Assembly: GCF_016907655.1 (NCBI RefSeq)
Contig: NZ_JAFBCL010000001.1
Coordinates: forward strand, 5,304,001 to 5,368,000
From: Saccharothrix algeriensis
Lineage (GTDB): Bacteria; Actinomycetota; Actinomycetes; Mycobacteriales; Pseudonocardiaceae
Direction of reading: 5' to 3'
DNA length: 64,000 nt
In this document: in pieces, positions 35,801 through 43,793 of the stretch
How positions within the stretch are numbered: the first letter of the stretch is position 1
How the letters are laid out: every line of letters starts with the position of its first letter
Position numbers and translations under genes: made by a program
Notes under the pieces: generated by a model
Database searches by the model: none
Told to the model about the DNA's origin: nothing
Seen by the model: the letters and a program-made list of their open reading frames with translations, nothing else

Positions 35801-36913
35801 TCAGCCGAGCGCCGCGTACAGGGCCCGGACGACCGGTTCGACGCGCGCGTCCAGCCCCGGCGGACCGGGCACCAGCTCGGTCGTGGTGTAGGCGAAGGTC
35901 AGCCGGCGGCCCGGGTCGGCGAACGCGGTGGTGCCGCCCGCCCCGCCGTGCCCGAACGTGGGCGCGCCGGCCGGCGTCCCGTCGCGGCGGGGCAGCACGA
36001 AGCCGCGCCCGAACCGCTGCTCGACCGGCATCGCCGGGGTGGACAGCACCTGGTCGGGCCCCGAGGTCTCCGGGCGCAGGACGTCCGCGAGCGTGTCCGG
36101 GGTGAACTCGTCGAGCAGCCAGGAGTACAGCCGGGACAGGCCGCGGGCGTTGGACACCCCGCCGGAGGCCCCGATCTCCGCGGCCCGGAAGCGGCGGTCC
36201 TCGGCGGCGGCGGCCGTGTCGCCCGGCAGCGCGCCGTTGAGGGTGAACGCCGGCATCAGGTGGGGGCTGATGAACTGCGACAGGTCGACGTCGCCCAGGG
36301 CGTCCGGCGCGGGCTGGTGGGACACGACGCGGGCGAGCCGGTGCTCCTCGGCCTCGGGCAGGCCGATCCAGAAGTCGGCGCCCGCCGGCCCGGCGACCTC
36401 CTCGGCGAAGAACCGCCCCAGGCCGCGCCCGTCCACCCGGCGCACCAGCTCGCCGACCAGCCAGCCGAAGGACTGGGCGTGGTAGCCGTAGGCCGAGCCG
36501 GGCTCCCACGCCGGCGCGGCGGCGGCCAGCGCCTCGGTCACGGCGCCCCAGTCCAGCACGTCCTCGAAGGTCAGCCCCGGCTCGGGGGCCAGCACGCCCG
36601 AGCGGTGCGACAGCAGCCAGCGGACCAGGGTCGAGCCCTTGCCGCGGCGGGCGTACCCGGGCCAGTAGCGGGTGACCGGCGCGTCCAGGTCGAGCAGGCC
36701 GCGCTGGACCAGCAGGTTGGCGCAGGCCGCCGTGGCGCCCTTGGTCGCCGAGAACACGACCTGGACCTCCTCGCCGGACCGGCCGCGCCACAGGTCGATC
36801 ACGGGCTCCCCGCCCACGTGGGCGCAGCACTGCGCCGGGTCCCCCCCGGCCAGGAACACCTCCGCCACCTGCTCGAAGCCGGGCGCGACGGTTCCCTCGA
36901 CGGTCAGCGGCAT
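35801..36913 (-). CDS. Beta-lactamase-family serine hydrolase (EstB type)
   Basis: 370 aa, class C beta-lactamase/esterase fold. The catalytic tetrad motif S55-A-T-K58 is in VVFSATKGA, the second-motif Tyr is in YGYHAQSFGWLVGEL, and the third motif is HGGAGG, as in esterase-type members rather than true beta-lactamases. No signal peptide, so probably cytosolic. ATG 36913 has GGAGGTG upstream; longer frames are rejected because they read through repetitive DNA. Substrate unknown. Confidence 0.88.
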   Translation of the reverse strand: MPLTVEGTVAPGFEQVAEVFLAGGDPAQCCAHVGGEPVIDLWRGRSGEEVQVVFSATKGATAACANLLVQRGLLDLDAPVTRYWPGYARRGKGSTLVRWLLSHRSGVLAPEPGLTFEDVLDWGAVTEALAAAAPAWEPGSAYGYHAQSFGWLVGELVRRVDGRGLGRFFAEEVAGPAGADFWIGLPEAEEHRLARVVSHQPAPDALGDVDLSQFISPHLMPAFTLNGALPGDTAAAAEDRRFRAAEIGASGGVSNARGLSRLYSWLLDEFTPDTLADVLRPETSGPDQVLSTPAMPVEQRFGRGFVLPRRDGTPAGAPTFGHGGAGGTTAFADPGRRLTFAYTTTELVPGPPGLDARVEPVVRALYAALG

Positions 36914-37019
36914 CGGACACCTCCGATCGGGGCGGCGCGGGCACGCGTGCCGCAAAGGGTTCGAGTATCCCGATCGGCGCGATTCCATAGCAGATGTCCA
37001 CCGATCGTGGTCGGCGACG

Positions 37020-37078
37020 CGCCGTGCGCGGATCGGTGATCGCGCCTTGCGCGGACCGGTGATCGGGCCGTGCGGCGC
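37020..37078. repeat. Short intergenic repeat
   Basis: About two and a half imperfect 23-bp units ending in GCGGATCGGTGAT / GCGGACCGGTGAT between the divergent hydrolase and peptidase genes. Confidence 0.6.
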
Positions 37079-37154
37079 GGCGTCGCCCGCCGGTGGTGCG
37101 GTCGGCCGACCGGTGTCCGCCATCGGCACCCTTCCGGCGGACCGCCGGCCTGCC

Positions 37155-37160
37155 TAGGTT
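37155..37160 (+). promoter_or_regulatory. -10 box (TAGGTT) of the M28 peptidase gene
   Basis: TAGGTT lies 34 nt upstream of the ATG at 37195; the short leader carries a GGGGGT Shine-Dalgarno-like run. Confidence 0.35.
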
Positions 37161-37194
37161 CAAGTGGTCGGCGTGGACTTCCCCGGGGGTGCGC

Positions 37195-38529
37195 ATGCGG
37201 AGACGGTCGGTTCTGACGGGTGCGGTCGCGGCGGCGGGCGCGGTGACCCTGGGGCTCAACCCCGCGGCGCGGGCGCAGCGGCCCGGCGCGTCCCGGGCGC
37301 CCGAGCTGCTGCTCGGCGACTTCCCGGTGGTGGGCCGCGTGCGGGCGCGGCGGGCGATGGAGCACCTGCGGGTGCTCAGCGACCGCATCGGCCAGCGGAT
37401 CGGCGGCACCGAGTCCGAGCACCGGGCCCGCGACCACCTCGCGGGCGTGCTGCGGGACCTGCGCTACCGGGTCCGGCTCCAGCCCTTCGCCGTGCCGGAC
37501 AAGTACCTGTCGGCGCTGGCGCTGCCGGACGGGACGACCTGGCACGCGGGCGCGTCCCGGTTCGGCGCGCTCGGCGCCGCGGCCACCGGCCCGCTCCTGG
37601 ACGCCGACACCGGCGCGGCGCTGCCCGCCGACGTCACCGGCAGGGTCGTGCTGCTGGTGAACGTCCCCACCGGCTCCACCGCCGTGCACGACGCGGTGGC
37701 CAGGGGCGCCGCCGCGGTCCTGATCGGCCGCGTCAACGCGCCGCTGGCGGGCAAGACCAGCGCGTTCTCCCCGACCCTCGCCTCGGCCGTGGGCGTCCCC
37801 GTGCTCGGCCTCGCCCAGTTCCACGTCGAGCGGCTGCGCGCCGCCCCGCCCGCGTCGCTGACCGTGTCCACCACCCACCACGCGTCGCTGACCTCGTACA
37901 ACGTCATCGCCGAGCGGCCGGCGACGTTCGGCGGGCAGGGCGTGGTCATGGTGACCGCCCACTACGACAGCGTGCCCGGCTCACCCGGCGCGAACGACGA
38001 CGGCAGCGGCACCGCGCTGGTGCTCGAACTGGCCCGCGTGCTGCGCCACCTGCCCACCCACCGGGCGCTGCGGTTCGCCCTGTGGGGCTCGGAGGAGCAG
38101 GGCCTGCTCGGCTCCCGCCACTACGTCGGCGGGCTCGCCGACGCGGAGGCGGCGCGGATCGCGGGCGTGTTCCAGAACGACATGGTCGCCACCAGCCACG
38201 GCCCGGCCAGCGCCTACTGGCTGCTCTCGGTCGACGGCGGCGACAACGCCACCACGCGCGAGGTCGCCGCGGCCGCCGCGCGGCTGGGCTACGACCCGCG
38301 CGTGCACGGCCCGGTGGCGCGGGGCAGCAGCGACCACGTGCCGTTCCACGAGCGCCGGATCGCCGCCGCCAACTTCAGCTGGCGCGGCGAGGGCGGTCCG
38401 CACCAGCTGGAACCGCTCTACCACACGCCCGAGGACACCATCGCGGGCAACGTCAGCGCCGAGCGGCTCCAGGTGTCGCTGGAGCTCATCGGGGCGGCGG
38501 CGTACCGGTTGGCCTGCTCGCGGGCCTAG
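37195..38529 (+). CDS. Tat-exported M28 family zinc aminopeptidase
   Basis: 444 aa. A twin-arginine signal peptide MRRRSVLTGAVAAAGAVTLG predicts folded export. A PA domain is inserted around residues 115-225. The di-zinc M28 catalytic domain has VTAHYDSVPGSPGANDDGSG (His and Asp ligands), WGSEEQGLLGS (general base and ligand Glu pair), SSDHVPF and YHTPEDT. ATG 37195 gives the perfect Tat signal. Its 3' end overlaps the convergent WYL regulator by 44 bp. Confidence 0.92.
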   Translation: MRRRSVLTGAVAAAGAVTLGLNPAARAQRPGASRAPELLLGDFPVVGRVRARRAMEHLRVLSDRIGQRIGGTESEHRARDHLAGVLRDLRYRVRLQPFAVPDKYLSALALPDGTTWHAGASRFGALGAAATGPLLDADTGAALPADVTGRVVLLVNVPTGSTAVHDAVARGAAAVLIGRVNAPLAGKTSAFSPTLASAVGVPVLGLAQFHVERLRAAPPASLTVSTTHHASLTSYNVIAERPATFGGQGVVMVTAHYDSVPGSPGANDDGSGTALVLELARVLRHLPTHRALRFALWGSEEQGLLGSRHYVGGLADAEAARIAGVFQNDMVATSHGPASAYWLLSVDGGDNATTREVAAAAARLGYDPRVHGPVARGSSDHVPFHERRIAAANFSWRGEGGPHQLEPLYHTPEDTIAGNVSAERLQVSLELIGAAAYRLACSRA

Positions 38530-39472
38530 CGGCGGCGAGGAACCGCTCGCCGAGCACCCGCAGGTGCTCGGCGAGCTCCGGTGGCCGCCGCACGTGGAAG
38601 TCGAGGCCGATGAGCCCGATCCACAGCCCCAGCTCCTCCAGCGACGGCGACCCGACCGTCAGCAGGGTGGTGCGGTCGTCGATGCGCTCCAGGTGCACCG
38701 ACGTCCGGGAGGTGCGGGGCAGGACCTCCTCCAGCGGCGCGTGCACGACCAGCTCCGCCTGGTGGGTGTAGGGGGCGACGGACAGCTGCCGCGACACGTA
38801 GGACGCCAGGTCGTCCGCCGGCGGCTCGCGCGGCGGGAAGCGGGCGCCCGGCGAGGGCTCCTCCGGTATCCGGTCCACCCGGAACGTGCGCCAGTCGCCC
38901 TTGTCGACGTCCCACGCCACCAGGTACCAGCGCCGCCCGGTGTGGGCCAGCCCCAGCGGCTCGACGTGCCGCCTGGTCTCGCCCTCCCGCCCGGCGTACC
39001 GGAACCGCAGCCGCTGCCGGTCCCGGCACGCGCCGGCGATCGCGGTCAGCGTCGCGGGGTCCACGGTCGCGACCGCCGGCGTGAGCGCGACGGTGTGCTC
39101 CTGCAGGGCGTTGACCCGCCGCCGCAGCCGGGACGGCAGCACCTGCTCCAGCTTCGCGAGCGCCCGCACCGAGGTCTCCTCGATGCCGGCGACGGTGCCG
39201 TTGGCGGCCGTCCGCAACCCGACCGCCACGGCCACCGCCTCGTCGTCGTCGAGCAGCAGCGGCGGCAGCTCCGCGCCCGCGCCCAGCCGGTAGCCGCCGG
39301 CGACGCCGGGCGCGGCGTTCACCGGGTAGCCCAGGCTGCGCAGCTTGTCGACGTCCCGGCGCACGGTCCGCACGTCCACCTCCAGCCGCGCGGCCAGGTC
39401 CCGCCCGGTCCAGTCGCGGCGGACCTGGAGCAGGGACAGCAGCTTGAGCAGGCGGGCCGACGTCTCCAGCAC
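38486..39472 (-). CDS. DeoR/WYL-domain transcriptional regulator
   Basis: 328 aa. N-terminal winged HTH_11 (LETSARLLKLLSLLQ...LEVDVRTVRRDVDKL), a WYL ligand-sensing domain in the middle (GRRWYLVAWDVDKGDWRTFRVDRI), and a C-terminal WCX domain (HAPLEEVLPR). Such regulators bind nucleotides or other small ligands. GTG 39472 is the family-like start (VLETSARLL); a longer frame to 39553 overlaps the upstream gene. The gene converges on and overlaps the M28 peptidase. Possibly transcribed with the upstream SLOG gene, 50 bp away in the same direction. Confidence 0.9.
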   Translation of the reverse strand: MLETSARLLKLLSLLQVRRDWTGRDLAARLEVDVRTVRRDVDKLRSLGYPVNAAPGVAGGYRLGAGAELPPLLLDDDEAVAVAVGLRTAANGTVAGIEETSVRALAKLEQVLPSRLRRRVNALQEHTVALTPAVATVDPATLTAIAGACRDRQRLRFRYAGREGETRRHVEPLGLAHTGRRWYLVAWDVDKGDWRTFRVDRIPEEPSPGARFPPREPPADDLASYVSRQLSVAPYTHQAELVVHAPLEEVLPRTSRTSVHLERIDDRTTLLTVGSPSLEELGLWIGLIGLDFHVRRPPELAEHLRVLGERFLAAARPASRPTGTPPPR

Positions 39473-39522
39473 GCCGGCCAGTCTGCCGGCCGTCGCGGAC
39501 AGCCACCGCCCTCGATCGCCCG

Positions 39523-40008
39523 TCAGGACTTGCGCCTCGCCTCCTCCGGCCACACGACCACCACCGGCACGCCGGACGCGCGCGCCGTCTCCACGACGTC
39601 GGCGGTGCCGCCGCGCCCGTCCGGCGGGTTGCCGTCCCAGACCGCGATCAGCAGCTCCACCGACGCGAGCATCCGCTCGTTGGCCATCACGTACGCCTGC
39701 CTGCCGGACACCTCGTTCGGCAGCGCGCTGACCACGTGCGCCGCCGCCAGCAGCTCGTCGTACTCGGCCCGCCGCTCGGGCTTGAGCCGGTCCCGGTAGT
39801 CCGCGGCGGGCAGCACGGCCTCGACGCGCCCGCCCAGCTCCAGCACCGCCCGCGCGAACAGCTGGTCCGCGCCCGGCGCCAGGCAGGTCACCCCGACCAG
39901 GGGTGACCTGCCCGCCACCTCGGCCTCCAACGCGGTCCGGACCGCGGTCCGGACCGCGTCGGCGCAGTCGGGCACCAGGTTGCTGTGCCCGGTTATCCCC
40001 ACGCGCAT
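39523..40008 (-). CDS. SLOG-fold putative nucleotide-binding protein
   Basis: 161 aa. Rossmann-like SLOG/LOG-type domain with N-terminal MRVGITGHSNL, an APGADQLFARAVLELGG helix, and the phosphate-binding GRGGTADVVETA motif followed by GVPVVVVWP. SLOG proteins bind or process nucleotides and are frequent in stress and conflict systems. The ATG at 40008 shares one base with the stop of the upstream XRE regulator (TGATG), so the two are translationally coupled. No second effector domain. Ligand and function unknown. Confidence 0.8.
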   Translation of the reverse strand: MRVGITGHSNLVPDCADAVRTAVRTALEAEVAGRSPLVGVTCLAPGADQLFARAVLELGGRVEAVLPAADYRDRLKPERRAEYDELLAAAHVVSALPNEVSGRQAYVMANERMLASVELLIAVWDGNPPDGRGGTADVVETARASGVPVVVVWPEEARRKS

Positions 40009-41567
40009 CAGGCCGTCCGCACGCCGCGGATCGCCTCGCGGGTGTCGCGCACCACCGGCAGGTCGCGGTGGCGCTCGGCCTCCTTCGCGAAGTCCTGCAG
40101 CTTGCGCACCACCCGCCCGGAGGCCAGCCCCGCCGCCGTGGGCAGGACCTCGTGGATCAGGCCGCAGGCTTCCTCCGGCTCGCCCGCGACCATCCGCGTG
40201 CGCGCCAGCCCGATCATGTCGAACGTCCGGTTGCGCACCCTGGACCGGTCCCGCAGGTCCAGGGCCCGCCGGATGTGCTGCTCGGCCTGCGGCGCCTGCC
40301 TCGGGTCGTGCCCGGCCAGGTCCCGCATCCGGGCGCCGATGACGCCCTCCAGCTCCGCTTCGTCGAAGCTGCGCAGCCACCACGGCTCCGCACCCTCCCG
40401 GCGCTGCGCGAAGCTGTCCTGCGCCTGCCCCACCGCGCGGTGGAACTCGCGCACCCGGCCCATCTGCGCGTACGCCCACGCCTCCCGCGTGCGCAGCAGC
40501 GCCTCTAAGGTCGGCGTGGCGTTGCGCCTGGTCCCGTACTGGCCCAGCTGCACCAGTTCGAGGCCGTCCTCGGGGCGCCCGAGGTCGAACATCTGCCGTG
40601 CCATGGCCGCCAGGCACAGCGCGGCGAACGGGTCGTTGCGACCCGCCTTCGCCATGCGGATGCCGAGCACGTAGTACCGCTGGGCCGCGTCGTGCATCCC
40701 CGCGTCCCACGACATGCTCGCCGCCACCTTGGACAGCTCCGCGCCGATGAAGAAGGCCCGCTCCGTGGTCGGGCTCGCGGGCGCGCGCGACAGCCGCTCG
40801 GCCAGTTCCTCCAACTGCCCGAGCACCGCCTTGCGCGCCAGCCCGTACCCGCCTCGTCCGCCCCACCCGCGCAGCCCGTCGGCGACGTGCTGCAACGCCG
40901 CCAGCTCCTCCTCGCCGATCGCCGCGCTGGACGACCACCTGGACAGGGGCTGGAGGGGGTGCAGCCACCGCTGCAGGGGTTCGACCAGGGCAGGGCCCAT
41001 AGCCACCGCGGCTGCTCCGGTGAGCGCCGCTCGTCTGCTGATCGCCAAGTCGCTCCTCGCCGTCTCCTCGACCGATCTTGCGATGCTCGACGCGTCCCAC
41101 GCCGCGGCGAGCACATCGGGCGGGGCGCCCCGGTCGGGGCGGCCCGCCTGGCTTGGGATTGCGACTCGGTCGAACCACAGCCGGTCGCCGGGCACGCCGA
41201 GCACCCGCGCGAAGTGGCGCAGGCGGTCGATCCGGTCGATCGGGTTCTCGCCGGTCTCGTACCGCGACAGCTGTGCCTGGCTGATCCCCAGCCAGGACGC
41301 CATGCGGTCCTGGGTGACCCGGCTGACGTGCCGGGGGTGGCGGCGGTAGGCGGCGAGGACCGCTCCCATGTCGCGGTCGGCGAAGGCGGCGAGCATCACC
41401 TCGTGGTCCCAGAAGTCGGCTGGCACCTCGGGTGGGCCGTAGATGTCGGTACGCGCGTTGCGCCGGCACCGGTGGCAGAGCCGGTCGGTGTTGTCGGCGG
41501 CGAGGACCGCTCCGCACGACGGGCAAGCACGCCTGGTACTGGATGCTCTTCGAGCTTTCGGTTCCAT
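40008..41567 (-). CDS. Zinc-ribbon/XRE regulator with TPR-like sensor region
   Basis: 519 aa. Layout: zinc ribbon C15-x2-C18...C31-x2-C34; XRE helix-turn-helix about 84-130 (VTQDRMASWLGISQAQLSRYETGENP); a twin-Arg-like hydrophobic piece at 178-190 (SRRAALTGAAAVAM), common in actinobacterial XRE proteins and probably not an export signal here; then about 300 residues of TPR-like helices. ATG 41567 is chosen over the earlier ATG at 41627 because GGGAG lies 7 nt upstream. Its stop overlaps the SLOG gene start. It likely senses a ligand through the TPR region or the SLOG partner and controls local genes. Confidence 0.82.
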   Translation of the reverse strand: MEPKARRASSTRRACPSCGAVLAADNTDRLCHRCRRNARTDIYGPPEVPADFWDHEVMLAAFADRDMGAVLAAYRRHPRHVSRVTQDRMASWLGISQAQLSRYETGENPIDRIDRLRHFARVLGVPGDRLWFDRVAIPSQAGRPDRGAPPDVLAAAWDASSIARSVEETARSDLAISRRAALTGAAAVAMGPALVEPLQRWLHPLQPLSRWSSSAAIGEEELAALQHVADGLRGWGGRGGYGLARKAVLGQLEELAERLSRAPASPTTERAFFIGAELSKVAASMSWDAGMHDAAQRYYVLGIRMAKAGRNDPFAALCLAAMARQMFDLGRPEDGLELVQLGQYGTRRNATPTLEALLRTREAWAYAQMGRVREFHRAVGQAQDSFAQRREGAEPWWLRSFDEAELEGVIGARMRDLAGHDPRQAPQAEQHIRRALDLRDRSRVRNRTFDMIGLARTRMVAGEPEEACGLIHEVLPTAAGLASGRVVRKLQDFAKEAERHRDLPVVRDTREAIRGVRTA

Positions 41568-41841
41568 CGGCTCGCTCCCGTCACTGAGCGTGCCCGGAAG
41601 TGTATCGAGATGTGAGGGCGAGTCCATTCACCCGCTGCATAAGACGGGGTCGGGCGTCGTGTCGGGCGCTGGTGGCGTCGGGTGGCGGGTCCACTTGATG
41701 CGCCCGGTGCATGGCCGCCACCCGCGGCGGGTGTGGTGGGCGGGACCGGTTCAGCCCACCCTGCCGTGTGTGCCCGAGCCGGGACGACCCCCGAGCCGGA
41801 GCACCCGCCCGCTCCACCCGACCGGGGAGGGACCTCCGCTG

Positions 41842-42330
41842 ATGAGCACCACCGCCACCACCGCACAGACCAGCCCGCGCAACGGGCACCGCGACCGCGC
41901 GCACCAGCAGGCGCTCGGCGAGGCGATCGCGGGTTACCGGCTGCTGGGCTGGAAGGTGTCCGTCACCGAGCAGGGCGTCTTCCTGCCGCTGGGCCCGGCG
42001 ACCACCGCGCTGGCGATGCCGGCGCGGATCGGCTCGCGCGTGCTGGCCGACCTCAAGGCCAGGATGCTGGCCGGGCCGGTCACCGTCATCCCGGGGCCCC
42101 GGGAGCACTGGATCTTCCTCGCCGAACTCGTCGCCCTGCTGCCCACGCACCTCAAGGCGCCGCCCGAGGTCCAGTTCGTCCGCTCGCCGCAGCGGATCGC
42201 GCTGCCGCCCACCATGACCCGCTACGGCTCGCTGCGCTGGGCGCACCCGCCGTCGCACTCGCGGCACTGGTTCCCGCCGTTCACGGCCGTGCTGGCGCTG
42301 GCCCGGACGGCGGCGGCGCAGGACCGGTAG
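41842..42330 (+). CDS. Hypothetical protein, divergent from the XRE-SLOG pair
   Basis: 162 aa, soluble. The core ALGEAIAGYRLLGWKVSVTE...GPREHWIFLAELVALLPTH faintly resembles small actinobacterial proteins related to primase-polymerase N-domains, but no catalytic residues can be assigned. ATG 41842 follows a GGGGAGGG at moderate distance. The divergent placement next to the XRE regulator makes it a possible regulatory target. Family not recognised with confidence. Confidence 0.65.
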   Translation: MSTTATTAQTSPRNGHRDRAHQQALGEAIAGYRLLGWKVSVTEQGVFLPLGPATTALAMPARIGSRVLADLKARMLAGPVTVIPGPREHWIFLAELVALLPTHLKAPPEVQFVRSPQRIALPPTMTRYGSLRWAHPPSHSRHWFPPFTAVLALARTAAAQDR

Positions 42331-42344
42331 GCGAGGATGGGCGG

Positions 42345-42737
42345 GTGGAACGACGGACGCTGCTGCTGTGCGGACTGCTCGCCCTGACCGGGTGCGGCTC
42401 GGCCGCGCCCACCCGCCGGCCCGGTGTGGGTTCCGCCCGGGCGGGGGACCGGATCGCCGGGCTCGCCGACGTCCCGACCGGCTCCGGCGCGCTGGTCGAC
42501 CTGCCCGGCGACGGGCAGCTGCTGCTGGTGCGCTCCGCGGACGGCGTCCGCGCGTTCAACCCGGCGTGCCCGCACCAGGGGACCGTGGTCGACCCGCCGG
42601 CGGCCGGTGTGATCACCTGCCCGACGCACCGCAGCGCGTTCGACCCGCAGACGGGGGCCGTGCTGTCCGGGCCGTCGCCGAAGGGCCTGGCGGAGGTGCC
42701 GGTGCGGGTCTCCGGCGAGGACGTCCTGCTGGCCTGA
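42345..42737 (+). CDS. Rieske 2Fe-2S lipoprotein (first of tandem pair)
   Basis: 130 aa. Lipoprotein signal with lipobox LTGC (C17) right after the short N-terminus MERRTLLLCGLLA. The Rieske domain has cluster ligands C75/H77 (CPHQG) and C92/H95 (CPTHRS), so a 2Fe-2S cluster should assemble outside the membrane. GTG 42345 has GCGAGGATGGG upstream. No oxygenase or cytochrome partner is adjacent. Paralogous to the next gene. Confidence 0.88.
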   Translation: MERRTLLLCGLLALTGCGSAAPTRRPGVGSARAGDRIAGLADVPTGSGALVDLPGDGQLLLVRSADGVRAFNPACPHQGTVVDPPAAGVITCPTHRSAFDPQTGAVLSGPSPKGLAEVPVRVSGEDVLLA

Positions 42738-42898
42738 GCCGCGCGGGGGCCGCCGGGCCCGCCGGTGCCTGGCTGTGCTTGTCGATGCCTGTCGATGTCG
42801 ACAGCAACGGGCGGTCGGGGTGTCGAACCGCCGCGCGCGTGGTGTCGTAGTCGCCAGTGCGACGGCAGCGACCACCCACCACACCGCGGAGGACCGGT

Positions 42899-43387
42899 TT
42901 GAGCACCACCGAGGACCCAGTCGAGAACCGAGCCGAGCGCCCGGGACCGTCCCGCCGCTCGGTGCTGTGCGGGGTGCTCGTCGCCCTGGCCGTGCCCGGC
43001 GGCCTGGCCGCGTGCGGCACGAGCGGCCCGCCCGCCGGCACCACCGGCGGCGGGACCCCGACGGGCGGCTCGTCCCCGGCGACGGGCGGCGCGCCCGCCG
43101 GGGGCGTCGTGGCGCTGTCCGAGGTGCCCGACGGCGGCGGCGTCGTCGTGGAGGCCGGCGGCAGGCAGCTCGTGGTCACCCGGACGGGCGAAGTCGTGAA
43201 GGCTTTCGACGCGGCCTGCCCGCACGCCGGGACGCCGGTCGCCGCGCCGGCTGACGGCACGATCACCTGCCCCAACCACGGCAGCCGGTTCAGCGCGGCG
43301 GACGGCTCGCTGATGAAGGGCCCCGCGACCAGGGGGCTCACGGAGGTGCCCGTCGAGGTGCGCGGCGACCAGGTCGTCCTGGCCTGA
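42899..43387 (+). CDS. Rieske 2Fe-2S lipoprotein (second of tandem pair)
   Basis: 162 aa. Twin-arginine lipoprotein signal (PSRRSVLCGVLVALAVPGG) with lipobox LAAC (C39), a Gly/Thr/Pro linker, then a Rieske domain with C107/H109 (CPHAG) and C124/H127 (CPNHGS). TTG at 42899 is preferred because GGAGGA lies 5 nt upstream; an ATG at 42857 has none. Tat export suits a pre-folded iron-sulfur protein. A bidirectional terminator follows. Confidence 0.88.
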   Translation: MSTTEDPVENRAERPGPSRRSVLCGVLVALAVPGGLAACGTSGPPAGTTGGGTPTGGSSPATGGAPAGGVVALSEVPDGGGVVVEAGGRQLVVTRTGEVVKAFDAACPHAGTPVAAPADGTITCPNHGSRFSAADGSLMKGPATRGLTEVPVEVRGDQVVLA

Positions 43388-43395
43388 GCCCGGTC

Positions 43396-43429
43396 CCGGT
43401 CCGGGCCGGTCCCGACCGGCCCGGACCGG
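43396..43429. terminator. Bidirectional terminator between Rieske and HhH genes
   Basis: 15-bp perfect stem (43396-43410 with 43415-43429) and 4-nt loop, lying between two convergent genes ending at 43387 and 43443. Confidence 0.85.
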
Positions 43430-43442
43430 CGGCCGGCCCCGC

Positions 43443-43652
43443 TCACGCGCCGAAGGCCAGGCCCCTCGCCGCCAGCTCCTCGCCCAGGATCCGGACCGCC
43501 TTGGGCCCGACCCCGTGCAGGGCGAGCAGCTCCGCCGCCGACACCCCGGTCAGCTGCTCGTAGCGGGTGTACCCGTTGAGCTCCAGCACCCGCCGGGCGG
43601 TCCGCCCGATCCCCACCGGGTACTCCGTGTCCACGGCGTCCTGCGGCGCCAT
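43443..43652 (-). CDS. Small helix-hairpin-helix protein
   Basis: 69 aa: a helical region GIGRTARRVLELNGYTRYEQLTG then an HhH motif AAELLALHGVGPKAVRILGEEL, typical of non-specific DNA-binding proteins. ATG 43652 has GGAGGGG 3 nt upstream; an alternative TTG at 43679 adds nine residues. Divergent from uvrC, whose C-terminus also carries HhH motifs, but a functional link is unproven. Confidence 0.75.
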   Translation of the reverse strand: MAPQDAVDTEYPVGIGRTARRVLELNGYTRYEQLTGVSAAELLALHGVGPKAVRILGEELAARGLAFGA

Positions 43653-43690
43653 CTGCCCCTCCGGCGGTTCCGACGACAAGGATCACCGCG

Positions 43691-43696
43691 AGCCTA
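43691..43696 (-). promoter_or_regulatory. -10 box (TAGGCT) of the HhH gene
   Basis: On the minus strand TAGGCT lies 38 nt before the ATG at 43652, leaving a short leader with the GGAGGGG ribosome-binding site. Confidence 0.4.
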
Positions 43697-43781
43697 GGCG
43701 CACCGGCGCGGGACGGGGCGGACCGGTCGCGCGCGCCCCCGGCACGGGTCGGCCGCCCGAGGGATTGTCGGTGGCCGCACG

Positions 43782-43787
43782 TAGTCT
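43782..43787 (+). promoter_or_regulatory. -10 box (TAGTCT) for leaderless uvrC
   Basis: TAGTCT ends 6 nt before the uvrC GTG at 43794 with no Shine-Dalgarno between, implying a leaderless mRNA. The -35 region is not recognisable. Confidence 0.5.
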
Positions 43788-43793
43788 TGTCGG

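Noticed and set aside
42345..43387. Tandem Rieske genes as an assembly duplication
   Set aside because: The two copies differ in length, signal type, linker and most residues, so they are genuine diverged paralogs.
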